From contig NZ_KB933398.1 in assembly GCF_000392615.1 (NCBI RefSeq), positions 3,271,705-3,335,704 on the forward strand: 64,000 nt of DNA, written 5' to 3'. Positions 62,438-64,000 of this stretch are shown here, one piece after another. Origin of the DNA: Lysinibacillus sphaericus OT4b.31. Lineage in GTDB: Bacteria > Bacillota > Bacilli > Bacillales_A > Planococcaceae. The notes beneath the pieces are model-generated. The model did not search any database, was not told where the DNA came from, and worked only from the letters and a program-made list of their open reading frames with translations. Both the position numbers and the translations under genes were made by a program. How positions within the stretch are numbered: position 1 is the first letter of the stretch; every line of letters starts with the position of its first letter.

Positions 62438-64000
62438 ATGAGTATGGAAGAAGTATTCCATCCAATGCAAGAACCGATGATTTTAGCGGCAGCTATTAGC
62501 ATCGTTGTTGGTGCAGTTGCTATCGTAGCAGGCCTTACGTATTTCAAAAAATGGGGCTATTTCTACAAAAATTGGCTATCAACCGTTGACCATAAAAAAA
62601 TCGGGATTATGTATATCGCCGTTGCACTTTTAATGCTATTCCGCGGTGGTATCGATGCACTATTAATGCGTGCACAAACAGCGGTTCCTGATAACGGACT
62701 TCTTGATGCACAACATTATAATGAAATTTTCACAACACACGGTTTAATAATGATTTTATTTATGGCAATGCCATTCGTTATTGGTTTAATGAACGTTGTC
62801 ATTCCACTGCAAATTGGTGCACGTGACGTTGCCTTCCCACGTCTAAATGCAGTCAGCTTCTGGCTATTTGCAGCTGGTGCTGGCTTACTGAACCTATCAT
62901 TCATCATCGGTGGTTCACCAGATGCAGGTTGGACTGCCTACTTCCCACTATCTGGCACAGAATTTAGTCCGACTGTAGGGAACAACTACTATTCTTTAGC
63001 ACTACAATTATCAGGGATTGGTACGTTAATGACGGGTGTTAACTTCATCACAACGATCATTAAAATGCGTACACCTGGTATGACATTAATGAAAATGCCA
63101 ATGTTTACTTGGTCGATTTTAATTACAAACGTTATTATTGTATTCGCGTTCCCAGTGTTAACTGTTGCGCTAGCACTAATGATGTTAGACCGTCAATTCG
63201 GCACAAAATTCTTTGCTATGCAAGATGGCGGTATGGATATGCTTTGGGCCAACCTATTCTGGGTTTGGGGACATCCTGAGGTTTATATCGTTATTCTACC
63301 AGCCTTCGGTATATTCTCAGAGATCATTGCAACATTTGCACGTAAAAACTTATACGGCTATAAATCAATGGTTATGAGTATGGTTGTTATTTCTTTACTA
63401 TCATTCTTAGTATGGGCCCACCATTTCTATACAATGGGTCACGGCGTTATGGTAAACAGTGTCTTCTCTATTACCACAATGGCGATTGCTGTACCGACCG
63501 GGGTTAAAATATTCAACTGGCTGCTCACGATGAGGCACGGTAAAATTCAATTTACGACCCCAATGCTTTATGCACTTGGCTTTATTCCGATCTTCACAAT
63601 CGGTGGGGTTACAGGGGTAATGCTAGCAATGGCAAGTGCCGACTATCAATATCATAATACGATGTTCCTAGTTGCCCACTTCCACTATGTATTAATTCCA
63701 GGTACAGTGTTCGGGGTACTTGCAGGTTACCACTACTGGTGGCCAAAAATGTTCGGTTTCCGTTTAAATGAAAAAATAGGTAAATTAGGCTTTTGGTTTA
63801 TCGCAATTAGCTTTAACGTGGCATTCTTCCCTCTATTCATCTTAGGTTTAGATGGTTATGCACGTCGTATGTACACATACTCAGAGTCAACAGGCTACGG
63901 TCCACTAAACATGCTATCGTTTATTGGTGCACTTGGTCTTGCAGTCGGCTTTGCGTTTATCGTTTATAACATTTACTACAGCTGGAAACATATGCCGCGT
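62438..64000 (+). CDS. qoxB: Cytochrome aa3 quinol oxidase subunit I (partial, runs past window end)
   Basis: This is the catalytic subunit with low-spin haem and the haem-copper O2-reducing centre. The first 521 residues are in the window, without stop. Ligands: His101 (TTHGLIM) and His416 to the low-spin haem, His279 with Tyr283 (WGHPEVY), His328 and His329 (WAHHFY) to copper B, and His414 (VAHFHYV) to the high-spin haem. The Tyr of HPEVY and the K-channel region are conserved. GAAAGGAG precedes the ATG, 27 bp after qoxA. qoxC and qoxD are expected beyond the window. Confidence 0.97.
   Translation, partial: MSMEEVFHPMQEPMILAAAISIVVGAVAIVAGLTYFKKWGYFYKNWLSTVDHKKIGIMYIAVALLMLFRGGIDALLMRAQTAVPDNGLLDAQHYNEIFTTHGLIMILFMAMPFVIGLMNVVIPLQIGARDVAFPRLNAVSFWLFAAGAGLLNLSFIIGGSPDAGWTAYFPLSGTEFSPTVGNNYYSLALQLSGIGTLMTGVNFITTIIKMRTPGMTLMKMPMFTWSILITNVIIVFAFPVLTVALALMMLDRQFGTKFFAMQDGGMDMLWANLFWVWGHPEVYIVILPAFGIFSEIIATFARKNLYGYKSMVMSMVVISLLSFLVWAHHFYTMGHGVMVNSVFSITTMAIAVPTGVKIFNWLLTMRHGKIQFTTPMLYALGFIPIFTIGGVTGVMLAMASADYQYHNTMFLVAHFHYVLIPGTVFGVLAGYHYWWPKMFGFRLNEKIGKLGFWFIAISFNVAFFPLFILGLDGYARRMYTYSESTGYGPLNMLSFIGALGLAVGFAFIVYNIYYSWKHMPR

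Overview
The window is a chromosomal stretch of a low-GC, endospore-forming Firmicute. Gene order closely follows the Bacillus subtilis secDF-ruvAB / obg-spo0B / minCD-mreBCD / valS-hemAXCDBL / lonA-clpX-tig block. The S-layer-homology (SLH) proteins, the alternative content at several loci and the overall composition suggest a Lysinibacillus-like member of the Caryophanaceae/Planococcaceae. That placement is inference; no rRNA or tRNA gene was seen to anchor it. Almost everything up to 58.6 kb is on the minus strand.

Layout. 0-2.7 kb: the start of an alpha/beta hydrolase and a two-component system of noticeably higher GC than the rest. 3-12.7 kb: secDF, comN, spoVB (plus strand), yrbG, yajC, tgt, queA, ruvB and ruvA. 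12.8-15.5 kb: a kinase-fold protein, the coat morphogenetic protein SafA and the nicotinate repressor NiaR; the bofC and nadABC genes found at this place in B. subtilis are absent. 15.6-20.7 kb: a DCC-family thiol protein, pheA, pheB, obg, spo0B, and rpmA-prp-rplU behind an L21-type leader. 20.7-28.5 kb: spoIVFB/spoIVFA, minD/minC, mreD/mreC/mreB, radC, maf and a SpoIIB-like protein. 29-35.2 kb: two tandem folC paralogues, then valS behind a T-box with a valine GUA specifier. 35.2-43.7 kb: a small membrane protein, a short SpoVID-like protein, a SRPBCC protein and the haem operon hemAXCDBL, preceded by a good promoter with a PerR-box match. 44.3-50.6 kb: an accessory group of three large secreted proteins (SLH + von Willebrand A, SLH, and a beta-rich protein) lying between hemA and ysxC. 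50.7-58.6 kb: a 57-residue YjfB-like gene, ysxC, lonA (no lonB), clpX, tig and a TPR protein. 58.8-64 kb: an unrecognised gene, a DUF2785 gene, and qoxA/qoxB (the latter cut by the window end), all on the plus strand.

The genes are mainly housekeeping: protein export, tRNA queuosine modification, Holliday junction resolution, cell shape and division-site placement, haem and folate synthesis, proteolysis and respiration. Sporulation genes (spoVB, safA, spo0B, spoIVFA/B, SpoIIB-like, SpoVID-like) are interleaved with them. No CRISPR array, prophage, complete insertion sequence or recognisable defence system was found. The most notable points are two spore-coat-related genes whose conserved reading frames extend upstream of any standard start codon, a SpoIVFB without its CBS domain, the repeat-rich SafA tail, the surface-protein cluster, the PerR box before hemA, and a 174-bp element bounded by perfect 17-bp inverted repeats.
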